This document shows, piece after piece, positions 27,080 through 35,102 of a stretch of 64,000 nt of DNA (position 1 is its first letter; each line of letters begins with the position of its first letter). Position numbers and translations under genes: made by a program. The stretch lies in NCBI GenBank assembly GCA_963836785.1, contig CAWIKW010000005.1:558001-622000 (forward strand), in the 5' to 3' direction. The notes beneath the pieces were generated by a model. It did not search any database. It was not told the origin of the DNA and saw nothing but the letters and a program-made list of their open reading frames with translations. Source of the stretch: DASQPR01 sp963836785 (lineage in GTDB: Bacteria; Actinomycetota; Actinomycetes; Mycobacteriales; Micromonosporaceae).

Positions 27080-27936
27080 TGCTCGACGGCCGGCCGCTGA
27101 TCGACGTACATCTGCACGCTGCTCGACTGCCGACGCTCAAGCCGGCGTGGAAGCAATGGGCGCACGACTTCGGTGGGACGGCGATCATCGAGCAGGTCTA
27201 CGACGCCGACGGCACGGTCGATCCGGATCGCTTCGACCGGCATCTCGCCGAACAAGGCGTCGACATCGCCCTGCTGATGAGCGAATACAGCCCGAAGGTG
27301 ACCGGAATCCAGCCCGTCGAAGATGTTGTCCCCATCACGGCCCACAATCCGAGCCGGCTCAAGCTGATCGCCAACGTCAACCCGCATCTGCACTATCCGA
27401 TCGAGGATGAGGTGCAGCGGCAGCTCGATCTCGGTGCGGTGGCGCTGAAGATCCATCCCGTACACGCGGGGGTCGCCGCGAACGACAATGCGCTCTATCC
27501 GGCCTACGAGCTGTGCCAGTCGCTCGGCATCCCGGTCGTGTTCCACTGCGGCACCAGCACATTTCCCGGTTCCCGCAACACGTTCGCCGATCCGGTGCTC
27601 CTCGACGACGTGCTGCGCGACTTTCGGCGACTCGACATCGTCCTGGCCCACGGTGGCCGCGGTTGGTGGTACGACGCCGCGGCGTTTCTCGCACTCTCGA
27701 ACGAACACGTCTGGATCGAGTTGTCCGGCCTGCCGCCGTCCCGGCTGCGCGAATACTACGCGCGTCATAACTGGTCGCGGCTGAGCCGGCGTTTGATCTT
27801 CGCGACGGATTGGCCGGGCGTTCCCGGCATCGCCGTCAACGCGCGAGCCGTCGCATCGCTGTGCGACGACGAGACGGCCGGGCTCGTGCTGGCCGGAAAC
27901 GCCGCTCGCGTCTACAACCTGAAGCTCGCGTCCTGA
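27079..27936 (+). CDS. Amidohydrolase 2 family hydrolase of the box operon
   Basis: This 285-residue metal-dependent hydrolase has the family N-terminal HxH (LIDVHLHAARL), a Lys/His strand (VALKIHPVHAG), IPVVFHCGTSTFPGS, IVLAHGGRGWWYD and a late metal Asp in IFATDWPG. The fold is that of amidohydrolase 2/ACMSD-like enzymes, which decarboxylate or hydrate ring-derived acids. The ATG at 27079 overlaps the ligase stop (TGATG), so it belongs to the box operon. It is not a standard box-pathway enzyme, and its step is unknown. Confidence 0.85.
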   Translation: MLDGRPLIDVHLHAARLPTLKPAWKQWAHDFGGTAIIEQVYDADGTVDPDRFDRHLAEQGVDIALLMSEYSPKVTGIQPVEDVVPITAHNPSRLKLIANVNPHLHYPIEDEVQRQLDLGAVALKIHPVHAGVAANDNALYPAYELCQSLGIPVVFHCGTSTFPGSRNTFADPVLLDDVLRDFRRLDIVLAHGGRGWWYDAAAFLALSNEHVWIELSGLPPSRLREYYARHNWSRLSRRLIFATDWPGVPGIAVNARAVASLCDDETAGLVLAGNAARVYNLKLAS

Positions 27937-27985
27937 CGTTTCGGGCGCCACGAGTCCGGCCCCGCTCGAGCGGTCCGAACGAGGT

Positions 27986-28366
27986 CTACCGCTGTCGTAC
28001 GGTCTGGTAGTAGGCGACCTTGCGCTCGATGTAGCGCTGCTGTTCGCGCAGGCTCGCGATCTGCGCCCGGACCCGGCGGCCGTGCTCCTGCAGAAGCTCA
28101 ACGCGTTCGTCGATCGTGTGATCACCGGAGCGCACCAGCTCCGCGTAGCGGGCGACGTCGGCGACCGGCATCCCCGACTCGCGAAGGCACCGGGCGACGC
28201 TGAGCTGCTCGAGATGCTGGTCGGTGAAGCGCCGTCGTCCAGCAGTGTCCCGGCCGACCGGGTCGAGAAGCCCGATCCTCTCGTAATACCGCAGCGTGTC
28301 GATCGACAGACCGGTCTCCGCTACCACCTGCGCCGGCGTGTACGCAGTCATCTGACGAGCTGTCAT
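27986..28366 (-). CDS. MerR-family transcriptional regulator
   Basis: This regulator of about 126 residues has a MerR winged helix (YTPAQVVAETGLSIDTLRYYERIGLL), the wing GRRRFTDQHLEQL, and a dimerising coiled coil (HTIDERVELLQEHGRRVRAQIASLREQQ). It has no cluster of Cys ligands, so it is not a metal sensor of the classic type. ATG 28366 is chosen because the candidate promoter and operator at 28384-28403 would place transcription start almost at this codon. ATG 28351 is another option, and ATG 28384 lies within the promoter. It is divergent from an aldo/keto reductase that it probably controls. Confidence 0.85.
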   Translation of the reverse strand: MTARQMTAYTPAQVVAETGLSIDTLRYYERIGLLDPVGRDTAGRRRFTDQHLEQLSVARCLRESGMPVADVARYAELVRSGDHTIDERVELLQEHGRRVRAQIASLREQQRYIERKVAYYQTVRQR

Positions 28367-28383
28367 CCGACGAGCGTGGCACA

Positions 28384-28403
28384 TGGAGTGGGCTCCAGGT
28401 CAA
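28384..28403 (-). promoter_or_regulatory. MerR-type promoter/operator for the regulator gene
   Basis: On the minus strand TTGACC (28403-28398) is followed directly by TGGAGCCCACTCCA, a palindromic arm pair TGGAG/CTCCA. A -10 at 19 bases' spacing (CACGCT, 28378-28373) fits the long spacer that MerR proteins untwist. Confidence 0.6.
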
Positions 28404-28407
28404 CCCA

Positions 28408-28438
28408 TTGACGTGGAGCGCGCTCCAGCTCCGAAGCT
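28408..28438 (+). promoter_or_regulatory. MerR-type promoter/operator for the aldo/keto reductase
   Basis: TTGACG (28408-28413) is followed by the perfect palindrome TGGAGCGCGCTCCA (28414-28427). At 19 bases' spacing a weak -10 GAAGCT (28433-28438) puts transcription start at about 28445, the reductase ATG itself. The transcript would thus be leaderless. Confidence 0.65.
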
Positions 28439-28444
28439 CGATGC

Positions 28445-29380
28445 ATGACAGACACCCTGCGTTTCGCGCTCGGCACCATCCCATTTGGTACGACAGTCGG
28501 CCGGCGCGAGACCTTCGATCTCCTGGACCGTTTCGTGGACGCCGGTGGCACGATGATCGACACCGCGAACAACTACCCGTTCTGGTATCCCGGATGCACC
28601 GGCGACGAAAGCGAACGCGTGATCGGGGACTGGCTCGTCGCCCGCCGGTCCCGCGACCGGGTCGTGCTCAGTACGAAGGTCGGCGCCCGACCGCGTACGC
28701 CCGGCGATACAACTCTCGATGACGTCGAAGGGTTGTCCCCGAAAGTGATCCGGGCGGCAATCCGCTCCAGTCTGACCCGGCTGCTCACCGATCGGGTCGA
28801 CGTCTACTGGGCACACATCGACGACCGTACGGTGCCGCTGGCCGAGACCGTCGGCGCCTTCGACGAACTCGTACGCTCCGGGCTGGCTGGCACGGTCGGC
28901 GCGAGCAACATGGTGACGTGGCGCATGGAAGAGGCTCGGGCGATCGCGCTGGCCGCCGGGCAGACGCCGTACACCGCGATGCAACTGCGGCACACCTACA
29001 TTCGGCCGCGTCCCGGCGCCCGCGGGTCCTCGCGAGTGCAGGAGTACGTGACCGACGACACCCTCGACTACCTGCGTGCGCGACCCGATGTCGCATTGTG
29101 GGCGTACAGCACGCTGTTGTCCGGGGCGTACACCCGTGTCGACCGGCCGATCGAGCAGCACTATCAGCACCCGGGAACGGAAATGCGGCTCGCGGTCCTG
29201 GCCAAGGTGGCCGCCGATCTAGGCGTGAGCCCGAATCAGGTCGTGCTGGCGTGGCTCATGGCCGACGGAACTATTCCGATCGTCGGTGTGTCGACGCCGG
29301 CGCAGCTGGATGACGCGGTCACGGCGTCACGGCTCCGGCTCGACGCCGACGTCCGCCATCGACTCGATGCTCCGTCGTGA
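28445..29380 (+). CDS. Aldo/keto reductase
   Basis: This 311-residue NADPH-dependent TIM-barrel oxidoreductase has the catalytic tetrad visible in order: Asp and Tyr in MIDTANNYPFW, Lys in VVLSTKVGARP and His in VYWAHIDD. The cofactor segment GTIPIVGVSTPAQLDDAV is at the C-terminus. The start is ATG 28445, with no ribosome site and a predicted transcription start at the same base. A divergent MerR gene and a MerR-type promoter suggest induction by an electrophile or aldehyde. Confidence 0.9.
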   Translation: MTDTLRFALGTIPFGTTVGRRETFDLLDRFVDAGGTMIDTANNYPFWYPGCTGDESERVIGDWLVARRSRDRVVLSTKVGARPRTPGDTTLDDVEGLSPKVIRAAIRSSLTRLLTDRVDVYWAHIDDRTVPLAETVGAFDELVRSGLAGTVGASNMVTWRMEEARAIALAAGQTPYTAMQLRHTYIRPRPGARGSSRVQEYVTDDTLDYLRARPDVALWAYSTLLSGAYTRVDRPIEQHYQHPGTEMRLAVLAKVAADLGVSPNQVVLAWLMADGTIPIVGVSTPAQLDDAVTASRLRLDADVRHRLDAPS

Positions 29381-29382
29381 AC

Positions 29383-30682
29383 TCAGGAATCTTCACGGTC
29401 GGGGACGGTCGCCAGCTCCCCGGTGTTGTCGGCATCGTCGGTGGCCTCGAGGCCGTCGGCGGTGTCGATCTCGATCTCGGTCGGCGTGAAGCCGAGAACA
29501 GCCTGCTCATCCGGTCGGTGTGCGAGCACATCGCTCACGTAGTACTCGACCGCCTCGATCGCGCCGACATCCCGACCGGCTCGCTCGGACAGATACCACC
29601 GGTGCTCCAGCACCTGGACGAACACCTCGGTCGGCTCCAATTTGCCGCGCAGGCTCTCCGGCACGCCGCGCACGATCGGCTCGAAGACGTCGGCCACCCA
29701 GCGATGCGCGGCCAGCTGCTCGTCGTCGAGATCGGTCTGCGCACAACGGTACGTGTCGAGATCGTTGAGCATCACGCGAGCCTGGTTCTCCTCGGCGTCG
29801 ATGCCGGTCAGGCGCAACAGACGGCGGGTGTGGTGGCCGGCGTCGACCACCTTCGGCCGCACGCGGTATCGGTCGCCAGCCGTCGACATCTGCAGTTCCT
29901 CGAGGTCGAAGCCGAGCTCGTTCAGCCGGCGGATCCGCGACGAGATGTAGTGGCGTACGTCATTTGTACCCAGCTCGTCCTCGTACGTCAGCTCGCACCA
30001 CAGGGTCTCGTACCGGTTGAGCACGTCGTCGGCGATCGTCTCGGCATCGACATTCGCACTCAGCAGTCCGCCGGCCTGAAGGTCGAGCATCTCGCCGAAG
30101 ATGTTCACGCGAGCGAGCTCGAGGTCCTCGGTCCGCTGACCGTCGGAGAGTTGCGTGTGTACGGCTCCGGTCTCGACATCGACGACGTATGCGGCGAATG
30201 CTCCGGCGTCGCGGCGGAACAGCGTGTTGGACAGCGACACGTCGCCCCAGAAGAAGCCGGCGAGATGCAGGCGTACGAGCAGCGCGGCCAGACGCGTCCA
30301 GCAGCCGTGCCATGGTGTCCGGGCGCAGCGTGTGCGAGAACAACGCCCGGTACGGCAGGGAGAAATTCAGGTGTCGCGTGATGAGGACGGATTCCAGCGG
30401 GGTGCCGTCGATCTGCTGGCGATCGGTGACGACCGCCACCGGCTGGACGGCCGGAGCGTCGATGCGTTCAAGTGTGCGCAGCAGACCGTACTCCCGTATG
30501 GCCAGGCGCTGATCGATCTCCTTGACCGCGTACACATCCTCCCCCAGACGCACGAACCGCACGGTGTGCCGGGAGATGCCCCGAGGCAGGCTGACCAGGC
30601 GATCCTGCGGCCATCGGGCCAGCGGGATCTGCAACGGCAGCTCGAGCAGGGCGGTGTCGGGCGTCGCGGACGTGATGTTCAC
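29383..30682 (-). pseudogene. DUF4032 protein gene, split by a one-base insertion
   Basis: Two adjacent frames encode one DUF4032 protein, with a kinase-like N-terminal part and the DUF4032 C-terminal domain. The first reads from GTG 30682 (LARWPQDRLVSLPRGISRH, VYAVKEIDQRLAIREYGLL, VLITRHLNFSLPYRALFS). It is lost after MARLLDA near 30292. Skipping one base (plus-strand A at about 30292) gives LAALLVRLHLAGFFWGDVSLS and continues to the stop at 29383, through HRWYLSERAGRDVGAIEAVE. Corrected length is about 432 residues, normal for the family. The function is unknown; the N-terminus resembles lipopolysaccharide-kinase-type folds. The break may be a sequencing error. Confidence 0.82.
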
Positions 30683-30773
30683 CCGTCAGGCATACCAGGC
30701 GAGCCCGGTTGAGGCACCCACCGCTCGGTCGGTCGGCACGTCGACTCGGATCTGGCGAGTGCACACTGTGCGC

Positions 30774-31826
30774 GTGGACCAACGCATTGCCACCACGAAA
30801 CTCCGCGATGGTACGGAGATCGCCTACGCACTCGCCGGCGCCGGTCCATTCCTCGTGTACGTACCGGGGTGGCTGACCCATCTCGAGCGCAGCTGGTCGA
30901 TGCCGCCGGAGCGCGGCCTCTACGAATCCCTGGCCCGGGGTCGCACGTTGCTCCGCTACGACAAGCCCGGGTGCGGCCTGTCGGCGTCGACCGACCGCGA
31001 GCCGTCGATGGAGCTGGAACTCGAAACGCTGGATGCGGTCATTTCCGCCGCTGGGGCCAGGCGCTTCGACCTGCTCGGCATCTCGCTCGGCGCGCCGGTG
31101 GCCGCGCAGTGGGCGGCCGAGCATCCCGACCGCGTCGACCGCCTCATGCTCTACGGCGGTTGGGTCCGTGGCCGCGACGTGGCCAGTCCGGACGTCCAGC
31201 AACACGTTCTCGGCCTTATTTCTCGACATTGGGGGCTCGGCTCCGATGTGCTGACCGACATATTCGCGCCGGACGCGGATGCCGCAACACGTGCGGCGTT
31301 CATCGAATATCAGCGCGCGGCCGCGAGCGCCGACACCGTCCGTACCATGTTGGCTCTCAGCTACCGCGTCGACGTCACCGACGTTGTCGGCCGGATCAGC
31401 GCACCAACCCTTGTCCTGCATCGCGACCGTGACCGCGCCGCGCCGCTGGCCCAGGGCCGGGAGCTGGCCGAGCGCATTCCGGGCGCGGAGCTCGCGGTGC
31501 TGCCGGGCCGGGCCCATCTGCCGTACATCGGCGATGTCGACGCGCTGGTCCGGGTGATCCGTGGATACCTCGGCCTTCCGGCGCTCCGGCGACCAGTGGT
31601 GCCCACGTTGACCGCACGGCAACGCGAGGTCGCGGCGCTCGTCTCCGAGGGCTTGACCAATCGCGAAATCGCGGCACGGCTGCACATCACCGAACGCTCG
31701 GCCGAATCGCACGTGGAACGGATCCGACTGCGGATGGGTTTTCGCTCGCGGGCCCAGATCGCGGCCTGGTTTGTGGCGAACGGCCGGCGGAGCGCGGATA
31801 TCGCGGCGAACACGCCTCGCCCGTAA
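30774..31826 (+). CDS. Alpha/beta hydrolase-LuxR fusion regulator
   Basis: This 350-residue protein joins an alpha/beta hydrolase domain (residues ~1-270) to a LuxR-type helix-turn-helix. The hydrolase part keeps a normal nucleophile elbow, LLGISLGAPVAAQWA, and a late GRAHLPYIGD His loop. The DNA-binding part reads LTARQREVAALVSEGLTNRE, then IAARLHITERSAESHVERIR. The hydrolase domain may sense or cleave a ligand that controls DNA binding. GTG 30774 (MDQRIATTKLRDG) fits related proteins; GTG 30768 is also possible. It lies just upstream of two genes that share a promoter motif and are candidate targets. Confidence 0.88.
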   Translation: MDQRIATTKLRDGTEIAYALAGAGPFLVYVPGWLTHLERSWSMPPERGLYESLARGRTLLRYDKPGCGLSASTDREPSMELELETLDAVISAAGARRFDLLGISLGAPVAAQWAAEHPDRVDRLMLYGGWVRGRDVASPDVQQHVLGLISRHWGLGSDVLTDIFAPDADAATRAAFIEYQRAAASADTVRTMLALSYRVDVTDVVGRISAPTLVLHRDRDRAAPLAQGRELAERIPGAELAVLPGRAHLPYIGDVDALVRVIRGYLGLPALRRPVVPTLTARQREVAALVSEGLTNREIAARLHITERSAESHVERIRLRMGFRSRAQIAAWFVANGRRSADIAANTPRP

Positions 31827-31830
31827 GTGA

Positions 31831-31864
31831 GGTATTTCTCCCGCTGACATACATCGCGGCGGTC
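31831..31864 (+). promoter_or_regulatory. Shared upstream motif, copy 1
   Basis: GGTATTTCTCCCGCTGAC (31831-31848) and GCGGCGGTC (31856-31864) recur upstream of the MddA-like gene at 32945-32962 and 32973-32981. The 18-mers match at 16 positions and the 9-mers are identical. The start context ATGGNGGATATGC follows in both. The motif begins five bases after the LuxR-fusion gene. Confidence 0.55.
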
Positions 31865-31870
31865 GCGACG

Positions 31871-31978
31871 ATGGGGGATATGCATATTCGGGTGCCGGCC
31901 GGCGACTTGCCGGTTTGGCGTCACCGTGCTGGGTCGCATGAAATGCTCGGTGTGCTGGCCGGCACGTATGGCGGATGA
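31871..31978 (+). CDS. 35-residue leader ORF before the LLM oxidoreductase
   Basis: The frame ATG 31871 to TGA 31978 encodes a 35-residue peptide beginning MGDMHIRVPAGDLPVW. Its stop overlaps ATG 31975, an upstream in-frame start of the next gene. The start follows the repeated promoter motif at about the same distance as the MddA-like start follows the second copy. It could be a leader peptide coupling translation, a small protein, or a remnant of a duplicated promoter and start region. No ribosome site is evident. Confidence 0.35.
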   Translation: MGDMHIRVPAGDLPVWRHRAGSHEMLGVLAGTYGG

Positions 31979-31992
31979 CGGTGGGGGACGGC

Positions 31993-32916
31993 ATGGCTGA
32001 CGCAATCCGGGTCGGCATCTTTGCGCCGATGGATCTGCTCGACAGAGGCGCCTCGGTGGCCGCGCCGTATCTGGACCGAGTGGCCGACGCCGGCCTCGAC
32101 CATGTGTGCTGTGGCGATCACGTCAGCTTTGCCGGCGCCGGATTCGACGGGATCGTGCAAGCGACCGCGTTGGCGATGCTCCACCCCACACTGCCGGTGT
32201 ACACCGGCATTTACCTGCTACCCCTGCGGCATCCAGTGCTCGTGGCTCGGCAGCTCGCCGACTTCCATCGGCTGGCGCCCGAGCGCCTTGTCTTCGGCGT
32301 CGGCGTCGGCGGGGAGGACCGCCGCGAGGTATTCAATTGCGGCGTCGATCCGGCGACGCGCGGCCGGCGGATGAATGAATCCCTCGCCGTTCTGCGCGAA
32401 TTGCTGTCGGGAGCGAAGGTCACCACACGCGGCGGATTCTTCGAGCTCGACGACGCGATCATCGCGCCGGCACCGACGCCGCCGATCCCCATCATCGTCG
32501 GTGGGCGGTCGGACGCGGCCGTACGGCGGGCCAGCGAGTTCGGCGACGGATGGCTCGGAATCTGGAACTCGCCGCGACGCTTCGCCGAGGTCACCGACGC
32601 GATCGCGGCCGAGGCGGCTCGGGTCGGTCGGGTCGATCCGCCGACCCGTCACGGTATGCAGGTGTGGTGCGGGCTCGCGGAGTCGCGGGAGGCCGCGCGC
32701 GCCCGCCTCGCGCCGGCCATGCAGGCGTTCTATCGCCTGCCGTTCGAGCGATTCGAGCGCTACTGCCCGTACGGGACGGCCGAGGACGTGGCGGCGTTCC
32801 TGAGCCCGTACATCGACGCCGGGTGCACCGAATTCAACTTGATTCCACAGTCCGGCGATGACGAGGCGGCGCTGGCCGGGGTCGTCGAGGTGAAACGACT
32901 GCTCGGCGGCGGATGA
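31993..32916 (+). CDS. LLM-class flavin-dependent oxidoreductase
   Basis: This 307-residue luciferase-like TIM barrel would use F420 or FMN. Family markers are VGIFAPMDLLDRG, a DHV segment (CCGDHVSFAGAG), LPLRHPVLVARQLADFHRLAPERL, FGVGVGGEDRREVFNCG and PPIPIIVGGRSDAAVRRASEFGDGWLG. ATG 31993 follows GGGGGACGG; an in-frame ATG at 31975 would add six residues. The substrate is unknown. Upstream are the hydrolase-LuxR regulator and a promoter motif shared with the next gene. Confidence 0.88.
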   Translation: MADAIRVGIFAPMDLLDRGASVAAPYLDRVADAGLDHVCCGDHVSFAGAGFDGIVQATALAMLHPTLPVYTGIYLLPLRHPVLVARQLADFHRLAPERLVFGVGVGGEDRREVFNCGVDPATRGRRMNESLAVLRELLSGAKVTTRGGFFELDDAIIAPAPTPPIPIIVGGRSDAAVRRASEFGDGWLGIWNSPRRFAEVTDAIAAEAARVGRVDPPTRHGMQVWCGLAESREAARARLAPAMQAFYRLPFERFERYCPYGTAEDVAAFLSPYIDAGCTEFNLIPQSGDDEAALAGVVEVKRLLGGG

Positions 32917-32944
32917 TCGCCGCTGGACTCCGGCGACAAGGTGC

Positions 32945-32981
32945 GGTATTTCCCCGGCTGACGCCGTCCGCTGCGGCGGTC
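32945..32981 (+). promoter_or_regulatory. Shared upstream motif, copy 2
   Basis: GGTATTTCCCCGGCTGAC (32945-32962) and GCGGCGGTC (32973-32981) repeat the elements found after the LuxR-fusion gene, with three extra bases between them. The MddA-like start ATGGCGGATATGC follows 13 bases later. Confidence 0.55.
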
Positions 32982-32993
32982 AGGATCGAAACC

Positions 32994-33815
32994 ATGGCGG
33001 ATATGCGCGGCGCGGGTCGGCAGTCGGGGGTCATCACGTACGCGATCGTTGCCTACGCGGCGTTCGTCGCCATCGTCGGGTGGGCGATCGCCTTCCTCGC
33101 CGACGTCGACGTCGTGCCCACGGTCGACGGTCGGCGCCACGGTTCGGCGTTGGTGGCGGTGCCGATCGATGCCGTGCTGCTGCTGTTGTTTGCCCTGCAG
33201 CACTCGATCATGGCGCGGGCCGGGTTCAAACAGTGGCTCGCGAGGATTCTCCCGCCAGCGGCCGAACGCAGCACGTACGTCTTGGCCGCGAGCCTGTTAC
33301 TTGGCCTGATGTTCGGGCAGTGGCAGGCGATTCCCACGACGGTTTGGCGGGTCGGTGGTCCGGCGGCCGCCGCAATCTGGGCCGTGTACGCGATCGGCTG
33401 GGTGGTCGCGGTGGCCGCGACGTTCATGGTCGATCATCTCGACTTCTCGGGCCTGCGCCAGGCATGGTGGCCGTCCCACCGGGGGCCGTACGAGCCGCCG
33501 TCGTTCACCGATCGTTGGCTCTATGCGTGGGTTCGCCACCCCATGATGCTCGGACTGCTGATCGTGTTCTGGGCAACGCCGCGGATGAGCGTCGGCCACG
33601 TAATCTTCGCCGCGGCCGGTTCGGCGTACATCGCGGTCGGCGTACGGTTCGAGGAGCGCGATCTTCGCCGGCAGCTCGGCAACGACTACATCGACTACGC
33701 CCGGCACGTGCCGGCCATCGTGCCGGCGCCGCAGGGCTCGGGCGGGACGACCGCTCGACCGGCCGTCATTCGGGATCGAGATCGATCCGGATCGTCAACG
33801 GCGACGAGGCCATGA
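32994..33815 (+). CDS. MddA-like methanethiol S-methyltransferase (NnrU-type membrane protein)
   Basis: This 273-residue membrane protein has about five or six hydrophobic segments. It matches the NnrU/MddA group, whose characterised member methylates methanethiol to dimethyl sulfide with SAM. Key stretches are ALQHSIMARAGFKQWLARIL, PPAAERSTYVLAASLLLGL, WVRHPMMLGLLIVFWATPRM and VRFEERDLRRQLGNDYIDYA. The last ~35 residues are polar and overlap the end of the convergent Ddn-like gene by 50 bases. ATG 32994 starts the first hydrophobic region properly. Methanethiol specificity is inferred from the family only. Confidence 0.8.
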   Translation: MADMRGAGRQSGVITYAIVAYAAFVAIVGWAIAFLADVDVVPTVDGRRHGSALVAVPIDAVLLLLFALQHSIMARAGFKQWLARILPPAAERSTYVLAASLLLGLMFGQWQAIPTTVWRVGGPAAAAIWAVYAIGWVVAVAATFMVDHLDFSGLRQAWWPSHRGPYEPPSFTDRWLYAWVRHPMMLGLLIVFWATPRMSVGHVIFAAAGSAYIAVGVRFEERDLRRQLGNDYIDYARHVPAIVPAPQGSGGTTARPAVIRDRDRSGSSTATRP

Positions 33816-34176
33816 GCCGTCCGATCGCGGCGTCCCAGCGGTAGCGCAGCGTACGAGATCGTGCGACCGTGTCGTCCTCCGGCAACGGGACGGCAACGCC
33901 GCTGCGCCAACGGCCGCCGACCTTGACTCGTACCCGTGGATTGGTCCTGATGTTGCGGACGTAGTCCGCCTGGTCGCCATGGGCGGCGATGAGCCAGAAT
34001 TCGTCGCCGGCCATACCGTTGCCGACCGGCGTATACCGCAACCGGCCGGATGTCCGGCCGGTTGTTTCCAAAAGCGCGAATGCCGGCAGCGCGATGCCGT
34101 GTCGGAGCGTCAATCGCGTCAATCGGTTGTTGACCGATTCGAGCGTGGTGACTATCCGATACTTCCGCGATCGCAT
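33766..34176 (-). CDS. Deazaflavin (F420)-dependent nitroreductase family protein (Ddn-like)
   Basis: This 136-residue split-barrel protein shows the Ddn-family pattern LLETTGRTSGRLRYTPVG, then FWLIAAHGDQADYVRNIRTNPRVRVKVGGRW, which bind F420 in relatives such as mycobacterial Ddn. The C-terminus is normal for the family. ATG 34176 is chosen; the frame extends further but into low-quality sequence. Its 3' end overlaps the convergent MddA-like gene by 50 bases. With the LLM protein nearby, it hints at F420 use in this organism. Confidence 0.85.
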   Translation of the reverse strand: MRSRKYRIVTTLESVNNRLTRLTLRHGIALPAFALLETTGRTSGRLRYTPVGNGMAGDEFWLIAAHGDQADYVRNIRTNPRVRVKVGGRWRSGVAVPLPEDDTVARSRTLRYRWDAAIGRLMASSPLTIRIDLDPE

Positions 34177-34202
34177 GGCGACATTATGACCGCCGTCGAT
34201 GA

Positions 34203-34298
34203 CTACCGCTGTGACCCCGGCGCCACTGCAAACTCCCAGGCACCGCTGACGTGCGGCGTGATCGTGATGGTGACCACTTCGCCGGGCACCGACGGCCG
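34203..34298 (-). pseudogene. Possible C-terminal gene remnant
   Basis: A minus-strand stretch ending at TAG 34203 reads PGEVVTITITPHVSGAWEFA with clean codon use, like the end of a real protein. Upstream, protein-like sequence (SPDKIVRDEPGSTADATF) continues in another frame. No start or full domain can be built. It lies in the 251-base gap between the Ddn-like and DUF899 genes. This may be chance. Confidence 0.25.
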
Positions 34299-34427
34299 AA
34301 GGTTGCATCGGCTGTGGATCCAGGTTCGTCGCGGACGATTTTGTCGGGCGATGTCGAGAACGCGTCGGCGGCTTCGTCTTCGATATGAGAACGCCCGACG
34401 CGGGCGTGTGATCGAGAGGACTGTCCG

Positions 34428-35090
34428 ATGCAGGTCAACAACACGACCGTGGCCGCCAAACCCACGGCCGCCGGGAAACCAACGATCGTTTCGGCCGACG
34501 AGTGGCAACAGGCCCGCGACGAACTGCTGGTGGCGGAGAAGCAGGCCACGCGCGCACTGGACGGGCTGGCCGCACGGCGTCGCCGCCTACCGATGGTCCC
34601 GTTCGACAACACGTACGTCTTCGAGACACCGACCGGCTCGAAGACGCTGCTCGACCTGTTCGATGGTCGGGATCAGCTGGTCACCTACCAGTTCATGGAC
34701 AATGGGCCGGACGAATACTGCCCGGGCTGCACCGCCTTCACTAATAGCATCCCGGTCGTCGGGCCGGAGCGGCTCGGGCGGCGCGGCATCACCTGGGTGA
34801 CGGTGTCGACCATGCCGCTGGCCCAGATCGAGGCCTACAAGGCGCAGATGGGCTGGACCGTGCCGTTCGTGTCCTCGCACGGCACGTCATTCTCCGACGA
34901 CTGCGGGGCCGGTGGCGGCTTCGTGCTCAGCGTCTTCCTGCGCGACGGCGAGGACGTCTACCGCACGTACAACACGACCTCTCGTGGCGTGGACCGCGTC
35001 CTCTGGGTCCACAACATCCTCGACCTCACCCCGTACGGGCGGCAGGAGGCGTGGGAGGACTCCCCGGCCGGGTGGCCGCAGCCGTACTAG
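34428..35090 (+). CDS. DUF899 thioredoxin-fold family protein
   Basis: This 220-residue protein has the DUF899 pattern: VSADEWQQARDELLVAEKQ, RRRRLPMVPFDNTYVFETP, LVTYQFMDNGPDEYCPGCTA and ITWVTVSTMPLAQIEAYKAQMGW. The Cys-Pro-Gly-Cys stands where a thioredoxin-like active site is expected. Biochemical function is not established for the family. ATG 34428 is preceded by GAGAGGA. The DUF5134 gene follows after 12 bases. Confidence 0.88.
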   Translation: MQVNNTTVAAKPTAAGKPTIVSADEWQQARDELLVAEKQATRALDGLAARRRRLPMVPFDNTYVFETPTGSKTLLDLFDGRDQLVTYQFMDNGPDEYCPGCTAFTNSIPVVGPERLGRRGITWVTVSTMPLAQIEAYKAQMGWTVPFVSSHGTSFSDDCGAGGGFVLSVFLRDGEDVYRTYNTTSRGVDRVLWVHNILDLTPYGRQEAWEDSPAGWPQPY

Positions 35091-35102
35091 CGGATCGCTT
35101 CG

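Noticed and set aside
29383..30240. Second half of the DUF4032 gene as an independent gene
   Set aside because: The N-terminal part sits immediately upstream in another frame, and the join gives the normal family length.
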